In this document: piece after piece, positions 51,595 to 60,480 of the stretch
Numbering within the stretch: the stretch's first letter is position 1
Layout of the letters: each line of letters opens with the position of its first letter
Assembly (NCBI RefSeq): GCF_017356245.1
Contig: NZ_JAFMZZ010000001.1
Location: forward strand, 157,073 to 221,072
Direction: 5' to 3'
From: Bordetella petrii
Lineage (GTDB): Bacteria; Pseudomonadota; Gammaproteobacteria; Burkholderiales; Burkholderiaceae_B
Length of the DNA: 64,000 nt
Made by a program: the position numbers and the translations under genes
The notes under the pieces: model-generated
Told to the model about the DNA's origin: nothing
The model's database searches: none
Seen by the model: the letters and a program-made list of their open reading frames with translations, nothing else

Positions 51595-52301
51595 GCCGCT
51601 CGGCTGGATGGCCTGGCGCGCGGAATGGCCAGCGCCAGGCCGGCGCGATCGGCAACGTGCCGGATGTGCGCGCGCATGGCGCGGCGCGCCTGTTCGGGGT
51701 CGCCCGTGGCCAGGGCGTCGATGATGGCCAGGTGTTCGCGTATGGGTTCGCGCACCCGGGCCGGATCGGCGAAGGCCACCTGCCGGCTGCCTTCGACGAT
51801 GTCGCCGATGCTTTCGGCAATGTCCAGCAAGAGCGGGCTGCCGGCAATTTCGTAAATGGCGGCGTGGAAGGCGTGGTCGCCTTCGGCCATGAGCACCAGG
51901 TCGCCATCGGCGGCGGCGCTTTCCATCTGCGCCACCGTGGCGCGCAGGCGTTCCAGGCCGTGGCGGGTGACCACACCGGTAGCCAGCGCGGTGGCCAGTT
52001 CTTCCAGCTCGCAGCGCACCAGGTAGACGTCGCGCAGCGCATAGCGGCCCTGGAACCGCCAGCGCCCATAAGCGCTGCCCAGGCCGCTTTCGCCGGGGCT
52101 GGCGATGAACACGCCGCGCCCGGCCTCGCTGCGCAGCAGCCCCAGCCCTTCCAGCATGGTGATCGCCTCGCGCAGCGAAGCGCGGCTGACCCCCAGCAGC
52201 TCGGCCAGCTGGCGCTGGCCGGGCAGGCGCCGCGCCTCGGCCCATTCGCCGCGGCGGATCCGGACCTGCAGTTGCTGGGCGATGCGTTCGACGGTATTCA
52301 T
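51591..52301 (-). CDS. FadR-subfamily GntR transcriptional regulator
   Basis: A 236-residue GntR-family protein with an FCD effector domain. The winged helix is RIRRGEWAEARRLPGQRQLAELLGVSRASLREAITMLEGLGLLRSEAGRGVFI (about 14-66). The all-helical domain has the metal/ligand pattern VYLVRCELEE...HAFHAAIYEIAG...REHLAIIDALATGD. AAGGGAAG before ATG 52301 sets the start; the frame is open upstream through the operator. It is divergent from the amidase. Its operator is very probably the AACTGGTCAGACCGGTT site at 52373, repeated before the ABC importer at 54029. Confidence 0.93.
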   Translation of the reverse strand: MNTVERIAQQLQVRIRRGEWAEARRLPGQRQLAELLGVSRASLREAITMLEGLGLLRSEAGRGVFIASPGESGLGSAYGRWRFQGRYALRDVYLVRCELEELATALATGVVTRHGLERLRATVAQMESAAADGDLVLMAEGDHAFHAAIYEIAGSPLLLDIAESIGDIVEGSRQVAFADPARVREPIREHLAIIDALATGDPEQARRAMRAHIRHVADRAGLALAIPRARPSSRAA

Positions 52302-52337
52302 GATGCTTCCCTTGTGGCGCCTGGCCGCGCGCCGGCG

Positions 52338-52366
52338 TTGACAGCGCTTGCCTGGGTGGGCATTAT
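52338..52366 (+). promoter_or_regulatory. sigma-70 promoter of the amidase gene
   Basis: A perfect -35 TTGACA (52338-52343) and CATTAT (52361-52366) with a 17-bp spacer. The predicted start falls at about 52373, directly on the FadR-type operator, which suits repression by the divergent regulator. Confidence 0.65.
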
Positions 52367-52372
52367 GGCACC

Positions 52373-52389
52373 AACTGGTCAGACCGGTT
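52373..52389. promoter_or_regulatory. FadR-type operator 1
   Basis: AACTGGTC-A-GACCGGTT is a 17-bp dyad with one mismatch, of the TGGTC-N-GACCA class used by FCD-domain GntR regulators. It lies between the divergent regulator and amidase genes, at the predicted transcription start. Confidence 0.8.
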
Positions 52390-52444
52390 GAATCCGCCGC
52401 GCCGGCCTGCGCAAGCCCCCGCCCCACTTTTTTCTCGTGCCGCC

Positions 52445-54001
52445 ATGAAAGCGCTATTCGAACGCTTTGCCGATGCCGTCGAAGACGTGGCCGGACTGCA
52501 CGGCTATCCGTATCCAGAGCGCCGGCAGGCCTGGCTGGATCGCCTGCGGACCAATCTGCCCGAACTGCAGGCCATCGAATCGCTGGCGCCCGAGCCCGAC
52601 CTGGGCTACCTGGCGCCGCGCTGCGCGCCGCCTTCGGCGGCCCTGCGTGCGGATGTCCCGCCCGCTCCCGACGCAGCGACGGCCGTTCCCGCGGCCGGCC
52701 CGCAGGGCGCCGATGCCGCGCTGGCGGCCCTGGCGCAGGCGCGCCGGCACGCCGACCTGAACGCCTTCATTTCCCTGGCCGACCCGGCCATGCTGCAGCG
52801 CCAGGCCGAGCAGGCCAGCCAGGCCCGGCGCGACGGCGCCCGGCTGCCCCTGCTGCACCTGCCCATCGCCATCAAAGACCTGATGGCGGTGGCGGGTTTC
52901 GCCCAGACCAACGGCAGCGGCATGCCGGCGCCGGCCGCCGCGACCCGCGACGCGCTGGCCGTGGCCCGCCTGCGGCAAGCCGGCGCGCTGATCATCGGCA
53001 CCACCAACCTGCATGAACTGGCTTACGGCATCACCAGCGCCAACCCCCATTTCGGCGCGGTGGGCAACCCCCGCCACCCGGGCCACACGCCGGGCGGATC
53101 CAGCGGCGGATCGGCCGCCGCTGTGGCGGCCGGCATCGTCCGCATCGCCGTCGGCACCGATACCGCCGGCTCTATCCGCTATCCCGCGGCGTGCTGCGGC
53201 GTAGTGGGATTCAAGCCCAGCTTCGATGCCGTTCCGCGCGACGGCGCGCAAACGCTGGGCGCCAGCCTGGACCATCTGGGCCCGATCGCGGCCGGCGTTG
53301 CCGACGCCGCGCTGGCTTACGCGGTCATGGCGGGCCAGCCGGTGCGCGGCCCGCATGCCGCGCCGCTGGCGGGCCGGCGCGTCGGCGTGCCGCGCCGCTA
53401 TTTTTACGAACCGCTGGCCGACGATGTGGCGGCCGCGCTCGATGCCGCCCTGGAACTGCTGCGCGGCGACGGCGCCGAACTGGTGCCGGTCGACATCGCC
53501 GGCATCGAAACCAGCGCGGGCCTGCAATTCATTACCTTGTGCAGCGAAGCCACCGACCTGCACTGGGACCGGCTGCTGCGCCACCCCGCCACCCTGGGCG
53601 AAGACGTGCGCGTCCGCCTCGAGGCCGGGCAGTTCCTGCCGGCCATCTGGTACACCCGCGCCCAGCGCGGGCGCGCCGCGCTGGTCCGGGCCATGGATGC
53701 CGCGCTGGCCCAGGTCGACGTGCTGGTCACGCCCACAATGCGCACGGCGCCGACCGCCCGGCAGGCCGCCACGGTAACGATCGGCGCGCGCCAGTATCCG
53801 CTGCACACGGCGACCACTGCGCTGACCATGCCGTTCAACCTGGCCGGGCTGCCGGCCCTGACCCTGCCCTGCGGCGCCAGCCCGGCCGGCCTGCCCATCA
53901 GCATGCAGGTGGTGGGCGCGCGCGGCGCCGACTGGCATGTGCTCGACATCGCGGCGCGCATCGAAACCCTGGTGGCGGGCCGCTATCCGGCCGGCGCGTG
54001 A
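52445..54001 (+). CDS. amidase-signature family hydrolase
   Basis: A 518-residue amidase. The Ser-cisSer-Lys triad is Lys144 (LPIAIKDLMAVAG), Ser219 (TPGGSSGGSAAAVAAG) and Ser243 (GTDTAGSIRYPAACCGVVGFKP), with the family's 24-residue gap between the serines. An N-terminal extension of about 90 residues, Ala/Pro-rich in part, precedes the core. The start is uncertain: ATG 52445 lacks a good Shine-Dalgarno, and an in-frame TTG (52388) touches the operator. The regulator, importer and AllA neighbours suggest an amide or ureide substrate; an aryl- or acylamide is equally possible. Confidence 0.88.
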   Translation: MKALFERFADAVEDVAGLHGYPYPERRQAWLDRLRTNLPELQAIESLAPEPDLGYLAPRCAPPSAALRADVPPAPDAATAVPAAGPQGADAALAALAQARRHADLNAFISLADPAMLQRQAEQASQARRDGARLPLLHLPIAIKDLMAVAGFAQTNGSGMPAPAAATRDALAVARLRQAGALIIGTTNLHELAYGITSANPHFGAVGNPRHPGHTPGGSSGGSAAAVAAGIVRIAVGTDTAGSIRYPAACCGVVGFKPSFDAVPRDGAQTLGASLDHLGPIAAGVADAALAYAVMAGQPVRGPHAAPLAGRRVGVPRRYFYEPLADDVAAALDAALELLRGDGAELVPVDIAGIETSAGLQFITLCSEATDLHWDRLLRHPATLGEDVRVRLEAGQFLPAIWYTRAQRGRAALVRAMDAALAQVDVLVTPTMRTAPTARQAATVTIGARQYPLHTATTALTMPFNLAGLPALTLPCGASPAGLPISMQVVGARGADWHVLDIAARIETLVAGRYPAGA

Positions 54002-54028
54002 CGCCCGCCGCCGCTAGGCGTTTCCCCT

Positions 54029-54045
54029 AACTGGTCAGACCGGTC
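54029..54045. promoter_or_regulatory. FadR-type operator 2
   Basis: AACTGGTCAGACCGGTC is identical to operator 1 in 16 of 17 positions and lies 104 bp before the binding-protein gene. A -10-like GATACT follows at 54051-54056, so a bound repressor would cover the -35 region. Confidence 0.8.
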
Positions 54046-54148
54046 AGAACGATACTAAAACACGGTCTGGAGTTGTATCCCTCAGTTCGTCCAGCCATGA
54101 CTGCCGGCGCCAGCCGCCGCATGCCCGTTCTTGAAGGAGAAGTCCACC

Positions 54149-55366
54149 ATGAAGCTGCCTCGCCTGGTTGCCGCCTCGTGCGCCTGCCTGCTTGCCTGCG
54201 GCGCCGCCACCGCGCTGGCCGCCGACCCCATCGCCATCGGCGTCAGCATTGCCCAGTCGCCGCCCGGCTCGGTGGTGCAGGGCACGCAGGTCAAGGACGG
54301 CATTGAAATCATTACCAAGATCATCAACGACAAGGGCGGCGTACTGGGCCGCCCCCTGAAGATCATTTACGAAGACAACCAGGGCATCCCGGAAAAAGGC
54401 CGCGCCGCCGTCGAAAAGCTGATTGCCCGCGACAAGGTGGTGGCGATTACCGGCGGCCACCAGAGCTCGGTGTGCCTGGCCGAAATCGAAGTGGCCCACC
54501 GCTACAAGGTGCCCTACGTCAACACCAACTGCTGGTCTGACGATGTGCGCGCCAAGGGCTACCCCGAAGTCTTCAACCCCGCCAACTACAACACGCGCGT
54601 GTCCTCGGCCATGGCCGACACCATCGCCGCGCTGAAGGTCAAGCGGGTGGTCGCCTTCGCTGAAAACACCGACTACGGCATCGGCCAGGCCAAGCTGCTG
54701 GGCGGGTTCCTGAAGAAGGCCGCGCCGCAGGTCGAATACAAGTACGTGGCGCTGGACCGCGCCGGCAAGGACTTCACCCCCGCCGTGCTGCCGCTGCGCG
54801 CGAACCCGCCCGACGTGGTGGTGAACATCATGCTGCCGCCGGCGGCGTACATTCTGATGAACCAGCTGTACGAACAGGGCGTGGCGCCCAGCGCCAAGAC
54901 CTGGCTGTACGACGGCGCCGGCATCGCCGACTACCCCGACTTCTGGCAGAACGTGAAAGAAGCCGGCAAGTACATGCTGGCGTTCGGCCTGTACCACCCC
55001 ATGATGCCGATGCCGGAACTGGGCAAGCAGGTGGGACAGATCTACCAGCAGCAGAGCAAGTCCGAGCCCAATCGCCTGATCTTCCAGGCGGCCGATTCGG
55101 TGCTGCTGATCGCGCGCGCCATCGAACAGTCGAAATCGACCGACAGCGCCGCCATCATCAAGGCGCTGCAGGGCATGGAATTCGAAGGGGTACGCGGCAA
55201 GTTCAGCTTCTCGAAAGAGCCCGGCTACAAGTACCAGCAATGGGTCGACATTCCCTACGTCACGTACCAGCTCACCGAGATCAACCAGCCGCTGAGCAAG
55301 ACCACGCTGATCCAGGCTTCGGGGCAGCCGCTGGACATCGGCAAGGCGGTCCGTCCGCCCAAGTAG
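54149..55366 (+). CDS. HAAT-family (branched-chain/urea-type) ABC binding protein
   Basis: The 405-residue periplasmic protein has a signal peptide (MKLPRLVAASCACLLACG...) cleaved near ALA-AD (residue 25). The mature start is DPIAIGVSIAQSPPGSVVQGTQVKDGIEIITKIINDKGGVLGRPLKIIYEDNQ, with AVEKLIARDKVVAITGGHQSSVCLA, as in LivJ/UrtA/AmiC relatives. AAGGAGA eight bases before ATG 54149 decides the start. It leads a five-gene set with two permeases, two ATPases and AllA behind one FadR-type operator. The ligand could be a ureide, amide or amino acid. Confidence 0.92.
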   Translation: MKLPRLVAASCACLLACGAATALAADPIAIGVSIAQSPPGSVVQGTQVKDGIEIITKIINDKGGVLGRPLKIIYEDNQGIPEKGRAAVEKLIARDKVVAITGGHQSSVCLAEIEVAHRYKVPYVNTNCWSDDVRAKGYPEVFNPANYNTRVSSAMADTIAALKVKRVVAFAENTDYGIGQAKLLGGFLKKAAPQVEYKYVALDRAGKDFTPAVLPLRANPPDVVVNIMLPPAAYILMNQLYEQGVAPSAKTWLYDGAGIADYPDFWQNVKEAGKYMLAFGLYHPMMPMPELGKQVGQIYQQQSKSEPNRLIFQAADSVLLIARAIEQSKSTDSAAIIKALQGMEFEGVRGKFSFSKEPGYKYQQWVDIPYVTYQLTEINQPLSKTTLIQASGQPLDIGKAVRPPK

Positions 55367-55475
55367 GCCCGGGCGGCGCCCGGCCATCTGCGCCGGGCGC
55401 GCATCCGGACTGTCGGCAATCAAGCATCCAAACACCGGCGGGCCAGGCCCGCCCGGTTTCGACGGGAGCCCCTCT

Positions 55476-56366
55476 GTGCTTGCAGTGGACTTGTTTGTCA
55501 ATGGCCTGATCATTGGCCTGTTCTATGCCTTGATGGCGGTCGGCCTGACCATGATCTTCGGCATCCTGAAGATCGTGAACTTCGCGCACGGCGAGTTCTA
55601 CATGGTGGGCGCCTATACGTATACGCTGGTGTCGCTGGTGCTGGGCATCTCGCCCTGGCTGGCCCTGCCGCTGGCGGCCGCCGCGGGCGCGCTGCTGGGC
55701 TGGGCCACCGAGCGCTGGCTGATGCGCCCCCTGTACGCCGGGTACGGCTCGTGGGGCCTGATGAAAGACGAGTATGCCGTGGTGGTCACCTTCGGCCTGT
55801 CGCTGCTGCTGATCAACCTGGTCGACAAGGTGGTGGGCCCCTATCCGATGCGCGGCCCGTCGCTGTCGGACGTGACCCGCATGGCCATCGGCCCCTTCAT
55901 GATGAGCGGGCAGAAGCTGATCACCGCGGCGCTGGCCATCGTGCTGCTGGCGGGCCTGGCGGTGTTCATCAAGTATTCGCTGTGGGGCCGCCAGGTCCAG
56001 GCTGTGGCCCAGAACCGGCTGGGCGCCTCGATCGCGGGCATCGATACCGCGCGGGCCAGCAGCATCATCTTCATGGCCTCGGGCGTGCTGGCCGCCCTGG
56101 CCGGCGCCCTGCTCGCCCCGGTCATCAACCCCGCGCCGGACGTGGGCCTGTTTCCCGCCATCAAGTCATACGTCATCGTGGTGATCGGCGGCATGGGCTC
56201 GATACCGGGCAGCATCCTGGCGGCGCTGGCCCTGGGCGTGCTGGAGAGCTTCGGGGCGGTGTACCTGTCTTACGACTATCGCGACACGTTCGGGCTGGCG
56301 ATCCTGATCCTGGTGCTGCTGTTCCGGCCCCATGGATTGTTCGGCGAACGGGCGCGGGAGGTATGA
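55476..56366 (+). CDS. HAAT-family ABC permease (LivH type)
   Basis: A 296-residue permease with about eight hydrophobic segments. LFVNGLIIGLFYALMAVGLTMIFGILKIVNFAHGEFYMVGAYT (residues 5-47) is the LivH hallmark, and GASIAGIDTARASSIIFMASGVLAALAGALLAP the coupling region. GTG start at 55476 after GGGAG. The gap of 109 bp to the binding-protein gene is free of other features. Confidence 0.93.
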   Translation: MLAVDLFVNGLIIGLFYALMAVGLTMIFGILKIVNFAHGEFYMVGAYTYTLVSLVLGISPWLALPLAAAAGALLGWATERWLMRPLYAGYGSWGLMKDEYAVVVTFGLSLLLINLVDKVVGPYPMRGPSLSDVTRMAIGPFMMSGQKLITAALAIVLLAGLAVFIKYSLWGRQVQAVAQNRLGASIAGIDTARASSIIFMASGVLAALAGALLAPVINPAPDVGLFPAIKSYVIVVIGGMGSIPGSILAALALGVLESFGAVYLSYDYRDTFGLAILILVLLFRPHGLFGERAREV

Positions 56367-56367
56367 C

Positions 56368-57339
56368 ATGACGCATCCGCGCCACCCGAATTTCCTGCGC
56401 GACAAGCTGGCCCAGGAAGTGCGCCTGTCCATCGCCGTGCTGGCCGTGCTGGCGCTGCTGCCGCTGGGCATTTCATCGCCCTATTGGCTGGGCGTCCTGA
56501 TCGTCAGCATGTACTTTGCCATGCTGTCCTGCGGCTGGAACCTGCTGGCCGGCTACGCCGGGCAATTCTCGCTGGCGCCGGCGGCGTTCGCCATGCTGGG
56601 CGGCTATACCACCGGCCTGCTGGCCTACCACCTGAACGCGCCGCTGTGGATCGGCCTGCCGCTGGCCGCCGTCGTGCCGGGCGCCATCGGCCTGGTGCTG
56701 GGCCGCATCGTGTTGCGGCTGTCCGGCCCCTACCTGGCGCTGACCACCCTGTCATTCGCCGAGATCGTGCGCCTGGTCATCTACAACTCCATCGACTTCA
56801 CGCGCGGCGACCAGGGGCTGAACGTGCCGGGCATCGTGGACAACCGCACGCTGTACTACTACCTGTTCCTGGCGGCGCTCTGCGCGACGGTGCTGATTGT
56901 GTACTGGGTGCTGCGCTCGCCCACCGGCCGCTTCCTGCAGGCGATCCGCGACGATGAAATCGGCGCGGCCAGCCGCGGCGTCGATGTGGTGCGCTGCAAG
57001 ACCGTGGCCTTCCTGGTCAGCTGCGCCATCTGCGGCTTCGCCGGCGGGCTGTACAGCACCTTCGCCCGCCTGGTCAGCCCCGAACTGGGCATCATCGCCC
57101 AGACCGGGCTGGTGATCGCCATGGTGGTCATCGGCGGCATGGGCACGCTGGTGGGGCCGCTGGTCGGCGCGATGCTGGTGTACGTGGCTTCCGAGATGCT
57201 GCGCGATGTGGGCAACATCCAGATGATCGTGTTCGCCCTGCTGGTGATCGTGTTCGCGCGGTTCTTCCGCGCCGGCCTGTGGGGGCTGGCGCGCGGCCTG
57301 CTCGCCCGGCGGCGCGCCAGCCCGTCCGGAGGCGCCTGA
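56368..57339 (+). CDS. HAAT-family ABC permease (LivM type)
   Basis: A 323-residue permease. SMYFAMLSCGWNLLAGYAGQFSLAPAAFAMLGGYTTGLLAYH is the LivM hallmark, and LQAIRDDEIGAASRGVDVVRCKTVAFLVSCAICGFAGGLYS is the ATPase-coupling region. GGGAGG just before ATG 56368 sets the start, 1 bp after the previous stop. It shares bases with the next gene (TGATG). Confidence 0.93.
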   Translation: MTHPRHPNFLRDKLAQEVRLSIAVLAVLALLPLGISSPYWLGVLIVSMYFAMLSCGWNLLAGYAGQFSLAPAAFAMLGGYTTGLLAYHLNAPLWIGLPLAAVVPGAIGLVLGRIVLRLSGPYLALTTLSFAEIVRLVIYNSIDFTRGDQGLNVPGIVDNRTLYYYLFLAALCATVLIVYWVLRSPTGRFLQAIRDDEIGAASRGVDVVRCKTVAFLVSCAICGFAGGLYSTFARLVSPELGIIAQTGLVIAMVVIGGMGTLVGPLVGAMLVYVASEMLRDVGNIQMIVFALLVIVFARFFRAGLWGLARGLLARRRASPSGGA

Positions 57340-58076
57340 TGGCACTGCTGCAGATCAGCGCGATCGAAAAACGCTTCGGCGGGCTGCGCGCCGTGGACGG
57401 CGCGGGCATGGACGTGCGGGAAGGAGAGCTGCTGGGGCTGATCGGTCCGAATGGCTCGGGCAAGACAACCCTGCTCAATGTCCTGTCCGGGCACCTGCAC
57501 CCCGACGCCGGCCAGGTGCTGCTGGACGGGCGCGCCGTCACGGGCCTGAACCCCACCCGGCTGGCGCGCCTGGGCATACAGCGCATGTTCCAGATGACCC
57601 GGGTGTTCTCGCGGGTCAGCGCCCTGGACAACCTGCTGGTATGCGGCCTGGCCATGGGCCTGGACGAGGGCCGCGCCACCGCGCGCGCCCTGCAATTGCT
57701 CGACGAATTGCGGCTGGCGGCGTCCATGCACCTGGACGCCGGCCAGTTGTCGGGCGGGCAAAAAAAGCTGCTGGAATTCGGCGCCTGCTTCATGTCGCCG
57801 CCGCGCATTGCCCTGCTGGACGAGCCTTTTGCGGCGGTGCACCCCGTCATGAAGGAAATCATGTCGGCCTTCATCCAGCGCCGCAACCGCGAGGGCCAGA
57901 CGTTCATCCTGGTCAGCCACGACATGCCGGTGGTGGTGGATCTGTGCCCGCGCGCGGTCTGCATGAACGCGGGCAAGGTGCTGGCCGACGGCCCCACCCA
58001 GCAGGTGCTGAATACGCCGGCGGTCATCGAGGCCTACCTGGGCGAAGACGAAACCGCGGAGGCCGGCCATGACTGA
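57339..58076 (+). CDS. HAAT-family ABC ATPase (LivG type)
   Basis: The 245-residue ATPase begins LLQISAIEKRFGGLRAVDGAGMDVREGELLGLIGPNGSGKTTLLNVLSG, with the GG(L) start and Walker A of LivG. The Q-loop lies in GIQRMFQMTRVFSRVSALDN, the signature is LSGGQKK, Walker B is IALLDEPFAAVHP and the switch His is in LVSHDM. ATG 57339 overlaps the permease stop, and its end overlaps the next ATPase start by 8 bp. Confidence 0.93.
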   Translation: MALLQISAIEKRFGGLRAVDGAGMDVREGELLGLIGPNGSGKTTLLNVLSGHLHPDAGQVLLDGRAVTGLNPTRLARLGIQRMFQMTRVFSRVSALDNLLVCGLAMGLDEGRATARALQLLDELRLAASMHLDAGQLSGGQKKLLEFGACFMSPPRIALLDEPFAAVHPVMKEIMSAFIQRRNREGQTFILVSHDMPVVVDLCPRAVCMNAGKVLADGPTQQVLNTPAVIEAYLGEDETAEAGHD

Positions 58077-58803
58077 CACCCTGCTTGCCATGGAAGACGT
58101 CACGGCGGGCTACATGGGCGACATCGATGTGCTGCGCAACGTGTCGCTGGCCGTGCAGGCCGGCCGCATCAGCGGGCTGATCGGCCTGAACGGGGCGGGA
58201 AAATCGACCCTGATGAAAACGCTGTGCGGGTTTCTCAAGCCCAAGTCCGGCCGCGTTACGCTGGCCGGCCAGGACATTTCCGGCAAGGCGCCCCATACCA
58301 TGATCGACGCGGGGCTCTGGTACATACCGCAAGAGTCCAGCCTGTTTCCTTATTTAAGCGTGGCCGACAACCTGCGCCTGCCCCTGGAGGGCCGGCGCAG
58401 GCAGTTCGGCGCCGGGCTCGAACAGCGCTATGCCGAAACGCTGGAACACTTTCCCGTCCTGAAAGAAAAGCTGCGCGAACGCGCCGGCAACCTGTCGGGC
58501 GGGCAGCAGAAATCGCTGGAATTCGCCAAGGCGTACATGGTCAGGCCCCGCGTCTGCCTGATCGACGAGCCCAGCATCGGCCTGGCCCCCCGGGTGGCCG
58601 CCGACATATTCAAGTGGATCCAGGCCTTCGCCCAGTCCGGCATGGGCATCCTGCTGGTCGACCACAACGTGCGCCGCGTCGTGCAGATGTCCCACCACGT
58701 TTATGTGCTCAGCCTGGGGGAAATCACCGCCTCGGGTTCGCCCGAGGCTTTTTCGGGCGACCTGCACGCGCAGGTGCGGGAATGGCTGGGGATCAACTTC
58801 TGA
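58069..58803 (+). CDS. HAAT-family ABC ATPase (LivF type)
   Basis: A 244-residue ATPase with MEDVTAGYMGDIDVLRNVSLAVQAGRISGLIGLNGAGKSTLMKTLCGFLKPKSG as its LivF-like start. WYIPQESSLFPYLSVADNL carries the Q-loop, LSGGQQKSLEF the signature, VCLIDEPSIGLAP Walker B, and LLVDHNVRRVV the switch His. It overlaps the LivG-type gene by 8 bp and the allA-like gene by one base (TGATG). It completes a five-component importer. Confidence 0.93.
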   Translation: MTDTLLAMEDVTAGYMGDIDVLRNVSLAVQAGRISGLIGLNGAGKSTLMKTLCGFLKPKSGRVTLAGQDISGKAPHTMIDAGLWYIPQESSLFPYLSVADNLRLPLEGRRRQFGAGLEQRYAETLEHFPVLKEKLRERAGNLSGGQQKSLEFAKAYMVRPRVCLIDEPSIGLAPRVAADIFKWIQAFAQSGMGILLVDHNVRRVVQMSHHVYVLSLGEITASGSPEAFSGDLHAQVREWLGINF

Positions 58804-59321
58804 TGGCCGCGCGCGAACTGGCGCTGCGGCCCCTGACGCCCGAGGCTTTCCAGCCCTACGGCGACGTGATCGGCAGCGCGGGCCGCACGGGCCGCGCCAT
58901 CAACGCCGGCACGTCGCTGCGCGTCGAAATGCCGGACCCGGATATTCTGGATTGCGCCGGCAGCCCGTCGCTGAGCGTATTCCGGGCCGGGGGCGGCGCC
59001 CTGCCCTTCATGGCGCGCGAACTCGAACGCCACCGGCTGGGCAGCCAGACATTCCTGCCCTTGCATGGCACCCCGTATGTGGTGCTGGTGGCATTGGGCC
59101 CGCACGCGCCCGATCCGCGCACGGCGCAAGCCTTCCTGGCCGATGGCCGCTGCGGCATCACGCTGCGGCGCGGCACCTGGCACCACCCGCTATGGGCGCT
59201 GGCCGCGGGAGATTTCGCCGTCCTGGAACGGCGCGGGCCGGTTGTCGATTGCGAGGTCGTCGCCATGCCCGACGGCCCCTGGCGCATACTGCCCGGCGGG
59301 CCGGCCGGGCCGCACGGCTAG
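58803..59321 (+). CDS. allA: ureidoglycolate lyase-like protein (AllA family)
   Basis: A 172-residue small cupin-like protein (E. coli AllA has 160). LALRPLTPEAFQPYGDVIGSAG (residues 6-27) is the AllA start. FMARELERHRLGSQTFLPLHGTPYVVLVALG has the metal/active-site His and the family's SQxFxPL motif, and GTWHHPLWAL completes the site. AllA cleaves ureidoglycolate to glyoxylate and urea in purine/allantoin breakdown. Its start shares a base with the importer's last gene, a strong hint that the importer carries a ureide. It is convergent with the glycosylase gene, overlapping by 4 bp. Confidence 0.88.
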   Translation: MAARELALRPLTPEAFQPYGDVIGSAGRTGRAINAGTSLRVEMPDPDILDCAGSPSLSVFRAGGGALPFMARELERHRLGSQTFLPLHGTPYVVLVALGPHAPDPRTAQAFLADGRCGITLRRGTWHHPLWALAAGDFAVLERRGPVVDCEVVAMPDGPWRILPGGPAGPHG

Positions 59322-59860
59322 GACGCGTCCAGAGCGTGCCGCCACGCGGCCAGCTTGTCGTGCCAGCGCATGGCGGCATGCGCCGGGCTGGTGGACGGCA
59401 GGTCCAGGTATTGCAGCGAGCGCGCGGGCGCCAGCTGCGGCAGCACGCGGCGCCGGAACAGGGCGGCCGCCTTGCCGCCGTTGAAGCACACCCGCACGAT
59501 AGCGGGATGCGCGCGGAAAAAGGCGTCGAAATCGTTCGGCTCGGCCGTGGCCATGTCGATGTCGGCGTCCAGGCTGCCGGCCCGCTGGCAGGCCTGCAGC
59601 ACGTCCCACAGCGCCACGCCGGCCGCCGTCAGGGCCGCCACGCGCCGCGCGTAGTCCGCGCCGGCGTCGAAGCCGAACACCGCCGCGGCGATCGGCCAGA
59701 ACGCATTGCGCGGATGCGCGTAATACTGCTGCTGGCGCAGCGACGCAACGCCCGGCATCGAGCCCAGCACCAGCACGCGCGCGCGCGGCGCGGCCAGCGG
59801 CGCGAAGCCCCGCACGCGCGGCGGCGCCGGCGCGGCGCGCGTCACGGCTGGGGCTGCCAT
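59318..59860 (-). CDS. DNA-deoxyinosine glycosylase (UDG superfamily)
   Basis: A 180-residue base-excision repair enzyme of the hypoxanthine-DNA glycosylase branch of the uracil-DNA glycosylase superfamily. FAPLAAPRARVLVLGSMPGVASLRQQQYYAHPRNAFWPI (residues 19-57) has the GSMPG...S(L)..QYYAHPRNxFW signature, and YLDLPSTSPAHA near residue 150 is the second catalytic motif (LPSTSPAHA). ATG 59860 overlaps the end of the methyltransferase gene by 19 bp; both are on the minus strand, so they are probably co-transcribed. Confidence 0.9.
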   Translation of the reverse strand: MAAPAVTRAAPAPPRVRGFAPLAAPRARVLVLGSMPGVASLRQQQYYAHPRNAFWPIAAAVFGFDAGADYARRVAALTAAGVALWDVLQACQRAGSLDADIDMATAEPNDFDAFFRAHPAIVRVCFNGGKAAALFRRRVLPQLAPARSLQYLDLPSTSPAHAAMRWHDKLAAWRHALDAS

Positions 59861-60471
59861 ACGCTGGCCAGCCAGGGCTGCTGCTCGCGCGGCAGGCCGG
59901 CGGGCCGGTAGTAGTGTTCCAGTTCGCCGAAGCCCGCCTCGTTCATCAGCGCACGCCATGCGGGCAGGTCGTGATAGGCGCCGTAGCGCCCGCGGTTCCA
60001 GCCTTCCTGGTTGTCGCCCCGGGGGTTGGAGCAGAACAGCGCGCCATCGGGCCGCAGGGCCGCGCGCAGCTGCCGCAGCACGCGCGGCAGTTCCTGGCCG
60101 GGCACATGGAACAGCACCGCATTGGCGTAGATGCCGTCGAAGCGGCCGGCCGGCAGGTCCAGGGCCAGCAGGTCCTGCTGCCACACCTCGCAGCCCGATG
60201 CCTGGCGGGCCATGGCCACGAAGCGCCCGGCCCCGTCCAGCCCCACCGCGCGGTGGCCCAGCGCGGTAAAGGTTTTCAGGTCGCGGCCCGGGCCGCAGCC
60301 CAGGTCCAGGATGTCGTACGGCGGCGCGCCATGCAGGTGGCGCAGCAGCGCGGCAATGTTCTGGCTGACGTCATGATCGCGCGTGCCGGCCTCGAAACTG
60401 TCGGCGCGCTCGTTGTAGTGGGCAAGCGTCAGTTCGCGGATCTGGCGCAGCTCGTCGGGGGTCAGCGGCAT
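59842..60471 (-). CDS. class I SAM-dependent methyltransferase
   Basis: A 209-residue Rossmann-fold methyltransferase. DILDLGCGPGRDLKTFTALGHRAVGLDGAGRFVAMAR (residues about 53-89) gives motif I (LDLGCGPGRD) and the acidic SAM-ribose residue, and GIYANAVLFHVP is motif II/IV. Substrate specificity is not apparent. It lies downstream of pckG on the same strand, separated by a REP-like palindrome, and overlaps the glycosylase gene. Confidence 0.9.
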   Translation of the reverse strand: MPLTPDELRQIRELTLAHYNERADSFEAGTRDHDVSQNIAALLRHLHGAPPYDILDLGCGPGRDLKTFTALGHRAVGLDGAGRFVAMARQASGCEVWQQDLLALDLPAGRFDGIYANAVLFHVPGQELPRVLRQLRAALRPDGALFCSNPRGDNQEGWNRGRYGAYHDLPAWRALMNEAGFGELEHYYRPAGLPREQQPWLASVWQPQP

Positions 60472-60480
60472 GGATATGGC

